NCBI RefSeq assembly: GCF_016862795.1
Contig: NZ_BONQ01000129.1
Location: forward strand, 124,001 to 188,000
Reading direction: 5' to 3'
Source of the DNA: Dactylosporangium siamense
GTDB taxonomy: Bacteria > Actinomycetota > Actinomycetes > Mycobacteriales > Micromonosporaceae
Length of the DNA: 64,000 bases
Both the position numbers and the translations under genes were made by a program. Position 1 is the stretch's first letter; each line of letters opens with the position of its first letter. The notes under the pieces are model-generated. The model worked only from the letters and a program-made list of their open reading frames with translations. It was not told the DNA's origin and searched no databases. Positions 8,217-15,900 of this stretch are shown in pieces.

Positions 8217-8867
8217 ATGCGGAGACGAGCGGCCTGGGTCCTGCTGTTCGTGGCGATCATTTTCGGTCTGGTGCTCAGCTTCCCGTACCTGACCGGAGGC
8301 AGCCGCCTCGACGTGCCCGGCGGGCCCCACTACTGGGTGCTGGTCGCGCACGTCCTCACCGCGACGGTGGCGCTGATCGTCGGGCCCGCCCAGTTCATCG
8401 CCCGGATCCGGGCGCGTCGCCGGGTGCACCGGACGCTCGGCCGGATCTACCTCCTCGGCGGGGTGCTGCCGGCCGGGGTGACCGCGATCCCGGTGGCCCT
8501 GTGGTCGGGCCACCTGCTGACGCAGGTCAGCCTGACCACCGCGGCCGCGCTCTGGCTGGTGACGGGCGCACTCGCGTACCGTGCCGCCCGCCGCCGCGAC
8601 TTCGCCGCCCACCGGCGGTGGATGCTGCGCAACTACGCCCTGACGTTCCTGGCGGTGACGTCCCGCGTTCTCGTGCCGTTGCTGCTGCTGTCGCGGATCC
8701 CGTTCGGTGGGCCGGGCGTCGGCTCGATCGGCGAGGACGCCCCGTTGATGATCCCGATCGGTCAGACCCTTGGCTGGATCATCAACCTGGCCCTGGTCGA
8801 ACTCCTCATCCGCCGCCATCGGCTTTCGGGACGGCGGTCCGACACGAAGATGGGACGACAAGAGTGA
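8217..8867 (+). CDS. DUF2306 domain membrane protein
   Basis: A 216-residue integral membrane protein starting at ATG 8217, with five to six hydrophobic segments. It carries the DUF2306 hallmarks: HRTLGRIYLLGGVLPAG, FAAHRRWMLRNYALTFLAVTSR and GGPGVGSIGED. The conserved His residues in HRTLGR and HRRWM are typical of the family, whose biochemical role is unknown; distant relation to cytochrome b561-like proteins has been suggested. Its TGA overlaps the GTG of the following CPBP protease gene, so the two are coupled. A short similar DNA segment recurs at 9786-9810. Confidence 0.8.
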   Translation: MRRRAAWVLLFVAIIFGLVLSFPYLTGGSRLDVPGGPHYWVLVAHVLTATVALIVGPAQFIARIRARRRVHRTLGRIYLLGGVLPAGVTAIPVALWSGHLLTQVSLTTAAALWLVTGALAYRAARRRDFAAHRRWMLRNYALTFLAVTSRVLVPLLLLSRIPFGGPGVGSIGEDAPLMIPIGQTLGWIINLALVELLIRRHRLSGRRSDTKMGRQE

Positions 8868-9754
8868 ATGCCGACGTCCGGGTGTTTCTGGGGATCGTGT
8901 TCGGGCTGCCGTGGGTACTGTGGGTGTTCGAGCAGGTCACCGGCGTGCGGGTGCTCTTCTTCGCGGCGATGCTTTCGGTCGCGGTCGCGACCTGGGCAGC
9001 GGCCCGCTATGTGTGGCGGCCGGCGAACGTCGCCGAGGCGACCGCGTTGGTTCCGGTCCATCCGATCCGGCGGACGATCGGGTACTGCCTGCTCGCCTTC
9101 GTGCTGTTCATCGCGATGTCGGCGATGGCTGTCGCACTCAATGCGGTGACCGGGTTGTATCCGGCCGACCTGGACGGATTGTCGGCGCTGCGCGACGTCT
9201 ACGGCCCGGAGACCGTCGGTCAGGCCGGTGTCCCGTGGGAACTGATCGGGCAGGCTTTCGCCGCCAACCTGGCGCAGTTCGCGTTGATCCTGCCGCTGGC
9301 GTTCTGCGAAGAGTGGGGCTGGCGTGGCTATCTGCTGAACCGGCTTCGCGAGCGGATGGGCACGTGGCCCGCACTCGTCCTGATCGGCGTGATCTGCGGA
9401 GTGTGGCACCTGCCGTTCTACGTCGGGCCGTGGTTCTCAATGAGCGGGGGCGCGCTGCGCTCCCTGCTGCCGTTCACGATCTTCTGTGTGTTCTTCGTAA
9501 TGGTGCTCGGGTGGCTGCGGCTGGCCGCCGGGTCGATCTGGCCCGCGGTGGTAGGACACGCGGTCAACAACACCGTCGTCTTCGGGTTCGTGCAGGTCGT
9601 GGTCGCCGACAAAGCGGCCGAGCCGAGGATTGACGGCTGGTTGACGGGGCTCAGCGGCTGGCAGGGCTGGCTGATCATGCTGATCCCGGTCGCGGTGCTT
9701 GCCGCGCGTGCGCGAACGTCCCGGGAGGTTGCCGGTGCGGATCACCAGCGGTGA
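8864..9754 (+). CDS. CPBP-family intramembrane metalloprotease (ABI/CAAX-like)
   Basis: A 296-residue polytopic membrane protein starting at GTG 8864, overlapping the stop of the DUF2306 gene. It has the CPBP/CAAX-protease motifs: EEWGWRGYLL (glutamate pair and Arg), GVWHLPFY (conserved His) and a later VVGHAVNNTVVF (third motif with His and Asn). These residues line an intramembrane metalloprotease site. Bacterial members process membrane peptides or provide self-immunity to bacteriocins; nothing nearby points to a particular substrate. Co-translation with DUF2306 suggests a joint membrane function. Confidence 0.88.
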   Translation: MNADVRVFLGIVFGLPWVLWVFEQVTGVRVLFFAAMLSVAVATWAAARYVWRPANVAEATALVPVHPIRRTIGYCLLAFVLFIAMSAMAVALNAVTGLYPADLDGLSALRDVYGPETVGQAGVPWELIGQAFAANLAQFALILPLAFCEEWGWRGYLLNRLRERMGTWPALVLIGVICGVWHLPFYVGPWFSMSGGALRSLLPFTIFCVFFVMVLGWLRLAAGSIWPAVVGHAVNNTVVFGFVQVVVADKAAEPRIDGWLTGLSGWQGWLIMLIPVAVLAARARTSREVAGADHQR

Positions 9755-9864
9755 CGCGACCTCAGCCGGAATCGACGTCCGTGGCGGGCCGGGCGTCGGT
9801 TCGATCGGCGTATTGACGTCCACCCCCGTCGTCGGCAGGCTCGGAAGGAGCAGGACGCGGCACA

Positions 9865-12459
9865 GTGAAGGGAGCTTGGTGCGGTTCTTCATCAGCCACG
9901 GCGCGCACACCGCCGACGCCGCCCGCCCGCTTGGGCTCTGACTTGAGCGCCCCGATCATCGGCGGTCTCCCGGTGCGCTCCCGCAACTTCACCGGCCGCC
10001 ACGCCGTCCTCGCCCGGATGGAAGACGCGCTGCGCATCGGCAGCCGGGCGTCCATCCTCCCGCACACCCTGCACGGCATGGGTGGCGTGGGCAAGACCCA
10101 GGTCGTCGTCGAGTACGTCTACCGCCACCTCGACGAGTACGACATCGTCTGGTGGATTCCGGCCGAGCAGACCGCGACGGTGCTCCACTCGCTCGGCGAG
10201 CTGGCCCAGCGACTCGGCCTGCCCAGATCGGAGGACCTGCAGCGTGACGCCCGCACGGTGCTCGACGCGTTGGCCGACGAGCACCTGGCCTGGCTGCTCG
10301 TCTACGACAACGCCGATGATCCGGCCGTCTTGGACCAGTTCATTCCGTCCGTCGGTGGCCACGTCCTGATCACGAGCCGCAACCAGGATTGGGCATCGAT
10401 CGGCACGGCCATCGAGGTCGACGTCCTCGATCGGGCCGAAAGCATCGAACTGCTCCACAGGCGCACCCGCCGCAACAATGGCACCAACAGCTTCAGCGCG
10501 GCCGAGGCCGGCGAACTCGCCGAGAAGCTCGGCGACCTGCCGCTTGCCCTGGAACAGGCGGCGGCCTGGCTCACGGCGACCGCCATGCCGGTGCGGGAAT
10601 ACATCGAACTGCTCGACGGCCGAGTGGACCAGCTGTTGTCCGAGGGCAAACCCGCGAGCTATCCGCTGACGGTCGCCGCCTTCGTCGCGCTCGCCGCCGA
10701 GCGATTGCGGTCCGATACGCCCGCGACGGCGCAGCTGCTGGAACTGTTCGCCTTCCTCGGCAGCGAACCAGTCGCGGTCTCCCTCCTGCGGTCCGGTCAG
10801 CGGCCTGGGCTCACCGAGCCGCTCAGGTCCCTGCTGGGCGAGCTGATCCCGATGAACCGTGCGATCCGGGAGCTGAACCGGTATGGGCTGGTGAAGGTCG
10901 ACGCGAGCCAGCGCATCCAGGTCCACGGCCTGATCCGGCGGGTGATGCGAGACCAGATGACCCCGGAGACGAGCGAGGCAACACTGCGCAACGTGCGGCT
11001 GCTCCTGGCCGCCGCAAACCCCGGCGACCCCGACGAGATCGGTGATTTCGCCCGGCAGGCGGCCCTCGGCCCGCACATCGAGCCCGCCGACCTGATCAAC
11101 GCGGACGACATGCATGCGCGGCAGGTCGTCCTCGACCACATCCGCTACCTGTTCCTCATCGGTGACTACGAGAACAGCCGATATCTTGCGCAGCGGACAG
11201 CGCAGGCATGGAGCGCCGACGCCCGCCTCGGTCCGGACGACCCGCTGACGCTTCGGGCGCAGGCGCGCCTCGCCGAGGCCCGCCGGGCGCTGGGCGACAG
11301 CAGTGCGGCCGCGGAGCTCACCATCGACATCTTCAACCGGATGCGGGACAGCCCGACCCTCGGTCCTGGGCACGAATTCACGCTCATCACCGGCATCCAG
11401 ATCGGCCACGACCTGCGCATCTCCGGCCTGTACCACGAGGCGCTGCGGTTCGACCGGGAGTCCGTCGAGAGGTTCGTCGAGGTGTTCGGTCCGCGCGACC
11501 AGTACACGCTGCGCGCGATGGCCGGCCTGGCCACCGATCATCGCCTGGTCGGCGACTTCGCCGAGGCGCTGCGCATCGACCAGGAGATCGCCGACGCGCG
11601 GGCCGACATGGGCTCCGCCGGCTGGCGAACGCTGGTGGCGCAGCTGCAGGTCGCCCGTGACCTGCTCGACCTCGGCGCGTATCAGGACGGCCTGGACCTG
11701 GTCGAGCGCGGGCTACCGACGCTGCAGAACACCCTCGCTCCGCGCCACGGCGCCGTGCTGGCAGCGCGCTGCCTCCGGGGGGTACTGCTGCGCAAGACGG
11801 GACAATCGGCCGCCGCGTTCGACAGCCTGCGAGAGACCAGCGCGCTGACCACGCAACGTTTCGGGCCGTACCACGAGTACACCCTCGCCGCGCAGGTCAG
11901 CCTCGCCAACGCCCTGCGCCAACTCGGCGACGTCAACGTGGCCGGCGAGCAGATCGGCGAGGCCGTGGACCTGTACCGCAGCCACTACGGCACGCGGCAT
12001 CCGCTGACCCTCATCGCCGAGGTCAACGAGGCCGTCATCTACCGCGCGGCCGGTGATCCCGACCAGGCCAGGGCGATCGACGAGCGGTGCCGGGGCGATC
12101 TCGACCTCGTGCTGGGCCCGGACCACCCGGTGACCCTGTGCGCCGCCGCCGCCGTGGCGACCGACCTCGCCCTGGCCGGCGAGCACGCCGCCGCCCGCCA
12201 GTTGTCGGAAACGGCGTTCGACCGGTTCCGGATGGTCATGGGTGGCGGGCACGAGGCCAGGGCGGGCGGGGAGCACCCGGATGTGCTGCGTTTCAGGGTC
12301 AACCTGGCCAAGGACCTCGGCGACACCGAGCCGGCCGCGCGACTGATGGCCAACTCGCTCGACGGGCTCCGCCGCGCCCTCGGACCGTTCCACCCGGACG
12401 TGGCGGCGGCGGAGCGCGGCGACCGCCTCGAGATCGACCTCGAGCCGCCGACGACCTGA
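9865..12459 (+). CDS. NB-ARC/TPR signalling protein (FxSxx-COOH system TPR type)
   Basis: An 864-residue protein. After a short lead, RNFTGRHAVLARMEDAL opens an NB-ARC-like ATPase with Walker A GMGGVGKT (about residues 72-79), the VWWIPAEQ segment, and a Walker B region in LLVYDNADD. The C-terminal half (from about residue 430) is a long array of TPR repeats (e.g. GDYENSRYLAQRTAQAW, GLYHEALRFDRESVERF). The module order and the NFTGR...VWWIPAE signature match TPR proteins of FxSxx-COOH peptide systems. However, no radical-SAM enzyme or FxSxx peptide gene is adjacent, and the usual N-terminal TIR part is missing. GTG 9865 is the start, with GAAGGAG 15 bases upstream. Confidence 0.82.
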   Translation: MKGAWCGSSSATARTPPTPPARLGSDLSAPIIGGLPVRSRNFTGRHAVLARMEDALRIGSRASILPHTLHGMGGVGKTQVVVEYVYRHLDEYDIVWWIPAEQTATVLHSLGELAQRLGLPRSEDLQRDARTVLDALADEHLAWLLVYDNADDPAVLDQFIPSVGGHVLITSRNQDWASIGTAIEVDVLDRAESIELLHRRTRRNNGTNSFSAAEAGELAEKLGDLPLALEQAAAWLTATAMPVREYIELLDGRVDQLLSEGKPASYPLTVAAFVALAAERLRSDTPATAQLLELFAFLGSEPVAVSLLRSGQRPGLTEPLRSLLGELIPMNRAIRELNRYGLVKVDASQRIQVHGLIRRVMRDQMTPETSEATLRNVRLLLAAANPGDPDEIGDFARQAALGPHIEPADLINADDMHARQVVLDHIRYLFLIGDYENSRYLAQRTAQAWSADARLGPDDPLTLRAQARLAEARRALGDSSAAAELTIDIFNRMRDSPTLGPGHEFTLITGIQIGHDLRISGLYHEALRFDRESVERFVEVFGPRDQYTLRAMAGLATDHRLVGDFAEALRIDQEIADARADMGSAGWRTLVAQLQVARDLLDLGAYQDGLDLVERGLPTLQNTLAPRHGAVLAARCLRGVLLRKTGQSAAAFDSLRETSALTTQRFGPYHEYTLAAQVSLANALRQLGDVNVAGEQIGEAVDLYRSHYGTRHPLTLIAEVNEAVIYRAAGDPDQARAIDERCRGDLDLVLGPDHPVTLCAAAAVATDLALAGEHAAARQLSETAFDRFRMVMGGGHEARAGGEHPDVLRFRVNLAKDLGDTEPAARLMANSLDGLRRALGPFHPDVAAAERGDRLEIDLEPPTT

Positions 12460-12486
12460 CATCCCGACCTTGGCTACGCTCGGATC

Positions 12487-13641
12487 ATGCGAGACGTGGC
12501 CGCCGAAGCGCTGCACCTGCTGTCCGACCTCGTGGGCATCGACAGCGTCAACCCGGGCCTGGTTCCGGGCGCCGCGGGCGAGGCGGAGATCGTCGAGCAC
12601 CTCCGCGCACGGCTGCACAAATCGGGCTTCGCCACCACGGTGGTGACGGCACCCGGCCACGAGGATCGCCCCAGCCTGATAGCCGTACCGCCGGGACCGG
12701 CGCAGTGGCCGACGGTCGTGCTGAACGGCCACCTCGACACCGTGGGGGTGGCCGGGATGCCGGCGCCGTTCACGCCCCGGCGCGACGGGGACCGGCTCCA
12801 CGGCCGCGGCGCCGCGGACATGAAGGGCGGCGTCGCGGCGATCGTCGCCGCCGCGGAGTATCTGGTCGCGGCGAAGAAGGCACCGGTCCGCCCGGTGCTC
12901 GCGTTGGTGGCCGACGAGGAGGACGCGAGCCTGGGCAGCGAGGCCGTGATCGCCGCGCTCCCCGGGCTCGGGGTCCGGCCCGACGCGTGCCTGATCGCGG
13001 AGCCGACCGACCTCGCCCTGACCAGGTCGCTGCGCGGGTTCGCGGTTGTGCGGGTGACCTTCACGGGTCGCGCCGCGCACAGCTCGCAGGCGGACCTCGG
13101 CGTCAACGCCGTCACCCACCTCGGTCGGCTGCTGCACGCGGTCGACGAACACGCGGCTGCGGTACGGGCCGTCGGCGGCGACCTGATGGTGACGGTCGTA
13201 CGTGGCGGTGGGTCACCGTTCGTGGTGCCCGACCACGCCGAGTGCCTGGTCGAGCTGCGCACACCCGCGGGCCGGTCGAGCGCCGCGGCGCTGGACGAGG
13301 TGCGCGCCCTGCTCCAGCCTGACTGGGACGCCACCGCCGAACTGGTCGCCCACCGCGACGGCTGGCGGCTCGACGACGCGGGGCCGGCCGCCGACCTGTC
13401 CCGCCGGCTCGGCGACGCGCTCGGCACCGGACCGACCTTCGATGCGCCCTATTGGATGGAAGCACCGCTGTGGCAGCGGCTCTGCCCCACCCTGGTGTGC
13501 GGACCGTCCGGCGGTGGGCTGCACGCCGTCGACGAGTGGGTCGACCTGCGCCAGGTGCGGGCCCTTGCCGCCGCACTGACAACGGTCCTCCCCACCGCAC
13601 TGACAACGGTCCTTCCCGGCTGGCGGCCCGATGGCGACTGA
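12487..13641 (+). CDS. M20-family metallopeptidase/deacylase (ArgE/DapE-like)
   Basis: A 384-residue M20 hydrolase. The two-metal site is visible: NGHLDTVG (His plus catalytic Asp), GRGAADMKGG (bridging Asp), ADEEDAS (general-base Glu and metal Glu), AEPTDL, and a C-terminal GGGLHAVDEWV with the last metal His. The dimerisation domain includes GRAAHSSQADLGVNA. The C-terminus carries an 8-residue tandem duplication (ALTTVLP twice). Its end overlaps the next gene, a PLP decarboxylase, by 11 bases, so the two are translated together. N-acyl amino-acid or acetylornithine-type deacylation is plausible; the exact substrate is not readable. Confidence 0.85.
   Translation: MRDVAAEALHLLSDLVGIDSVNPGLVPGAAGEAEIVEHLRARLHKSGFATTVVTAPGHEDRPSLIAVPPGPAQWPTVVLNGHLDTVGVAGMPAPFTPRRDGDRLHGRGAADMKGGVAAIVAAAEYLVAAKKAPVRPVLALVADEEDASLGSEAVIAALPGLGVRPDACLIAEPTDLALTRSLRGFAVVRVTFTGRAAHSSQADLGVNAVTHLGRLLHAVDEHAAAVRAVGGDLMVTVVRGGGSPFVVPDHAECLVELRTPAGRSSAAALDEVRALLQPDWDATAELVAHRDGWRLDDAGPAADLSRRLGDALGTGPTFDAPYWMEAPLWQRLCPTLVCGPSGGGLHAVDEWVDLRQVRALAAALTTVLPTALTTVLPGWRPDGD
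13571..13618 (+). repeat. 24-bp tandem duplication in the M20 gene
   Basis: Two adjacent 24-bp units (13571-13594 and 13595-13618) match at 22 of 24 bases. The duplication is in frame and adds eight residues at the C-terminus of the M20 protein, repeating ALTTVLP. It is an in-frame slippage-type duplication in the tail beyond the last metal ligand, so it should not break the active site. Confidence 0.85.
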
Positions 13642-15049
13642 CCCGCGCGGGCTCCGCGGCGACGCGCCGCTGCTCGATGCCTGGCTGCGCTTCACCGAGC
13701 ACCCGCCGACACCGTTCACCATCCCCGGCCACAAGCAGCGCAGCGACCTCGTCGGCGACGTGGTCGCCGGTGACGTCCCGCTCTACGCCGGCCTCGACAC
13801 CATGAAACTCAGCGCCGGCGTCCTCACCGACGCCGAGGCCCGCGCGGCGCGGCTGTGGGGTGCCGACTTCTGCCGCTTCTCCACCGGCGGCGCGACCCAC
13901 GCCAACCAGGCCGTCGCCCTGGCGCTGGCCGGCGACGGCGACCGGGTCGTCGTGAGCCGCACCCTGCACCGTTCGCTCCTGCTCGGGCTCGTGCTCGCCG
14001 GCCTGACCCCCGTGTGGGTGCGCCCCGACGTCGACCCCGCCACCGGCCTCCCACTGGGCGTCGCACCCGCGACCGTCCGGCGTGCCCTGTCCGCCAACCC
14101 CGGCGTGCGGGCGGTGTTCGTCGGTGACCCGTCCTACGTCGGCACGGTCGGTGACATCGCCGGCCTGGCCGACGCGGCGCACGACTTCGGTGTGCCCCTG
14201 GTCGTCGACGCGGCGTGGGCCGCCCACTTCGGCTTCCATCCCGCGCTGCCCCGACACCCGCTCCAGCTCGGCGCCGACGTGATGGTGACCAGCGCCCACA
14301 AGACGCTGCCGGCCTGGAGCCAGGCGGCGCTCGTGCTGGCCCGCACCGACCGCGTCGACCCGGCCCGCCTCGACGCCGGGGTGGAGGCGACCGCGACCAC
14401 CAGCCCCGCGGGCGCCGTCCTCGCCAGCATCGACGCCGCCCGCGCACTGCTCGACCGCGACGGCCACGCCCTGCTCGGCGACGCCATCACCGCCACCCGA
14501 GAGGCGCGCGACCGGCTCCGCGGCATCGACGGCCTCACCGTCCTCGACGGCACCGCGGTCGACCCGCTCAAACTGACCCTGCTCCTGTTCGGCACCGGCG
14601 CCGACGGCAACCGCGTCGAGCAGGACCTCCTGGCCGCCGGCCTTCCGGTCGAGTCCGCCGATCGCGACGTCCTCGTCGCCGTCGTCTCGCTCGCCGACAC
14701 CCCGGACTCTCTTACCCGCCTGACCACGGCCCTGACCGACTCGATCCGGCGACACCGCGGCACACCACGACCGGTCATCGGCCCGGCCGCGTACCGGGTC
14801 GAACCGGTCGTCGCGATGCCACCGCGGCAGGCGTTCTTCGCCACCGCCGAGACGGTCCCGATCGACCGGGCCGTCGGACGGGTCTGCGCCGAGCTCATCG
14901 CACCGTACCCACCCGGCATCCCGGTCCTCGCCCCCGGCGAGCAGATCACCGCCGACGCCCTCGCCGCCCTCAACCACGCCCGCCTCGCCGGCGTCAGGAT
15001 CGCCTACGCCGCCGACCCGTCCCTCAACACCCTGCGGGTCACCACGTAG
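13631..15049 (+). CDS. Orn/Lys/Arg decarboxylase-family PLP enzyme (fold type I)
   Basis: A 472-residue PLP enzyme of the Orn/Lys/Arg decarboxylase major-domain family. FTIPGHKQR near the N-terminus is the family opening, FSTGGATHANQA contacts cofactor phosphate, VVDAAWAAHFGFH holds the Asp that pairs with the pyridine nitrogen, and VMVTSAHKTLPAWSQ carries the Schiff-base Lys224. Length fits the short, wingless actinobacterial members (about 470-490). The start overlaps the M20 deacylase gene by 11 bases. Together they could release an amino acid from an N-acyl precursor and decarboxylate it to a diamine or amine; that pathway is inference. Confidence 0.87.
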   Translation: MATDPRGLRGDAPLLDAWLRFTEHPPTPFTIPGHKQRSDLVGDVVAGDVPLYAGLDTMKLSAGVLTDAEARAARLWGADFCRFSTGGATHANQAVALALAGDGDRVVVSRTLHRSLLLGLVLAGLTPVWVRPDVDPATGLPLGVAPATVRRALSANPGVRAVFVGDPSYVGTVGDIAGLADAAHDFGVPLVVDAAWAAHFGFHPALPRHPLQLGADVMVTSAHKTLPAWSQAALVLARTDRVDPARLDAGVEATATTSPAGAVLASIDAARALLDRDGHALLGDAITATREARDRLRGIDGLTVLDGTAVDPLKLTLLLFGTGADGNRVEQDLLAAGLPVESADRDVLVAVVSLADTPDSLTRLTTALTDSIRRHRGTPRPVIGPAAYRVEPVVAMPPRQAFFATAETVPIDRAVGRVCAELIAPYPPGIPVLAPGEQITADALAALNHARLAGVRIAYAADPSLNTLRVTT

Positions 15050-15063
15050 CCGCCGCCCGTTCG

Positions 15064-15545
15064 GTGCTGGTGCGCTGGTACTCGCCGCCGGCCCTTCGGC
15101 TCTTCGTGGGGATCTGTTTCCTGGTGTTCGGCGCGATCGGCATGCTCGTCCTGATGGCGTCGGTTGTGCCGTCGTGGCAGGCGACGCACGGCGGTGGCCG
15201 GACCGGAACCCTCACGCTCACCGAGTTCAAGGGATGCAACCGGTTCGAGCCACCGAAGCAGCGGTGTGGGTGGTACGGCGACTTCGTCAGCGATGACGGC
15301 ACCGTCGTCGACAGCCGCCAGCGGTTGGTCGGAGGGCTGCCGAAGGGTGCGAAGGCCGGGGAGACGCTGCGCGCCCGGGACGTCGGGACCCCCGGGCAGA
15401 TCTACCAGCTCGACGACACCGAGAGCTTCGGGGAGACGGTCAATTCCTCGCCGGCCTCACGGGGGTGTTCGTCGTCGGTTTGGTGCTGAGCCGGCCATGG
15501 CGGCTCAGGCCATGGCTCAGGTCGAGGTCCAGCCGACCCACGTGA
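15064..15545 (+). pseudogene. two-TM membrane protein gene with a frameshift near 15441
   Basis: GTG 15064 opens a frame with one TM helix (LFVGICFLVFGAIGMLVLMAS). An extracytoplasmic domain of about 75 residues follows, with two cysteines (GCNRFEP, RCGWYGDF) that could form a disulfide. As read, the frame ends at 15489 in a polar tail (NSSPASRGCSSSVWC). The alternative frame from 15441 to 15545 instead encodes a perfect second TM helix (FLAGLTGVFVVGLVLSRPW) and a basic C-terminus, the layout expected for such proteins. A single lost base at about 15441 reconciles them. It is either a real frameshift or a base-call error. Function is unknown. Confidence 0.65.
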
Positions 15546-15561
15546 TCTCGCAGAACCGGCG

Positions 15562-15789
15562 TTACAGGAGTTTGTACGCCCACGTGACGGTGCACCATGT
15601 CCGCGGCGGCCGGACCCTCGAGCCGTCGAGGCGCTCGACCACCGGCTGGGTGCCCTCGAACCAGAGCTGCTCGCCGGCGCGGAGGAAGAGCGCGCGGTCG
15701 AGCGTGACCACGACGCAGCTGTCGTTGACCATGATCTCCCGGATCATCAGGGCCTTCGGAGCGGTGATCCGGTTGCCGAAGAGCTGCAT
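15562..15789 (-). CDS. small hypothetical protein
   Basis: A 75-residue protein from ATG 15789 (MQLFGNRITAPKALMIREIM), chosen over the upstream frame, which is Pro/Thr-rich and low in coding character. The protein alternates hydrophobic and polar residues (SCVVVTLDRALFLRAGEQLWF), suggesting a small beta-rich fold. Basic and aromatic residues dominate the C-terminus (RPPRTWCTVTWAYKLL). No family is recognised. It converges on the frameshifted membrane-protein gene, 16 bases away, and is divergent from the acyltransferase gene at 15901. Confidence 0.5.
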   Translation of the reverse strand: MQLFGNRITAPKALMIREIMVNDSCVVVTLDRALFLRAGEQLWFEGTQPVVERLDGSRVRPPRTWCTVTWAYKLL

Positions 15790-15900
15790 GCGCCGATGAT
15801 CGCACGGCGCGGCCGGCGGCGTTGCCGGCGTGGTGTTTGACGGAATCCGGTCCGTGCCAGCAGACTGGCGACGGCACACTGCTCGACAGCGAGGTGGTCG

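Noticed and set aside
13112-14977. Minus-strand frame of about 620 codons
   Set aside because: Antisense to the M20 and decarboxylase genes; repetitive Gly/Val/Asp composition.
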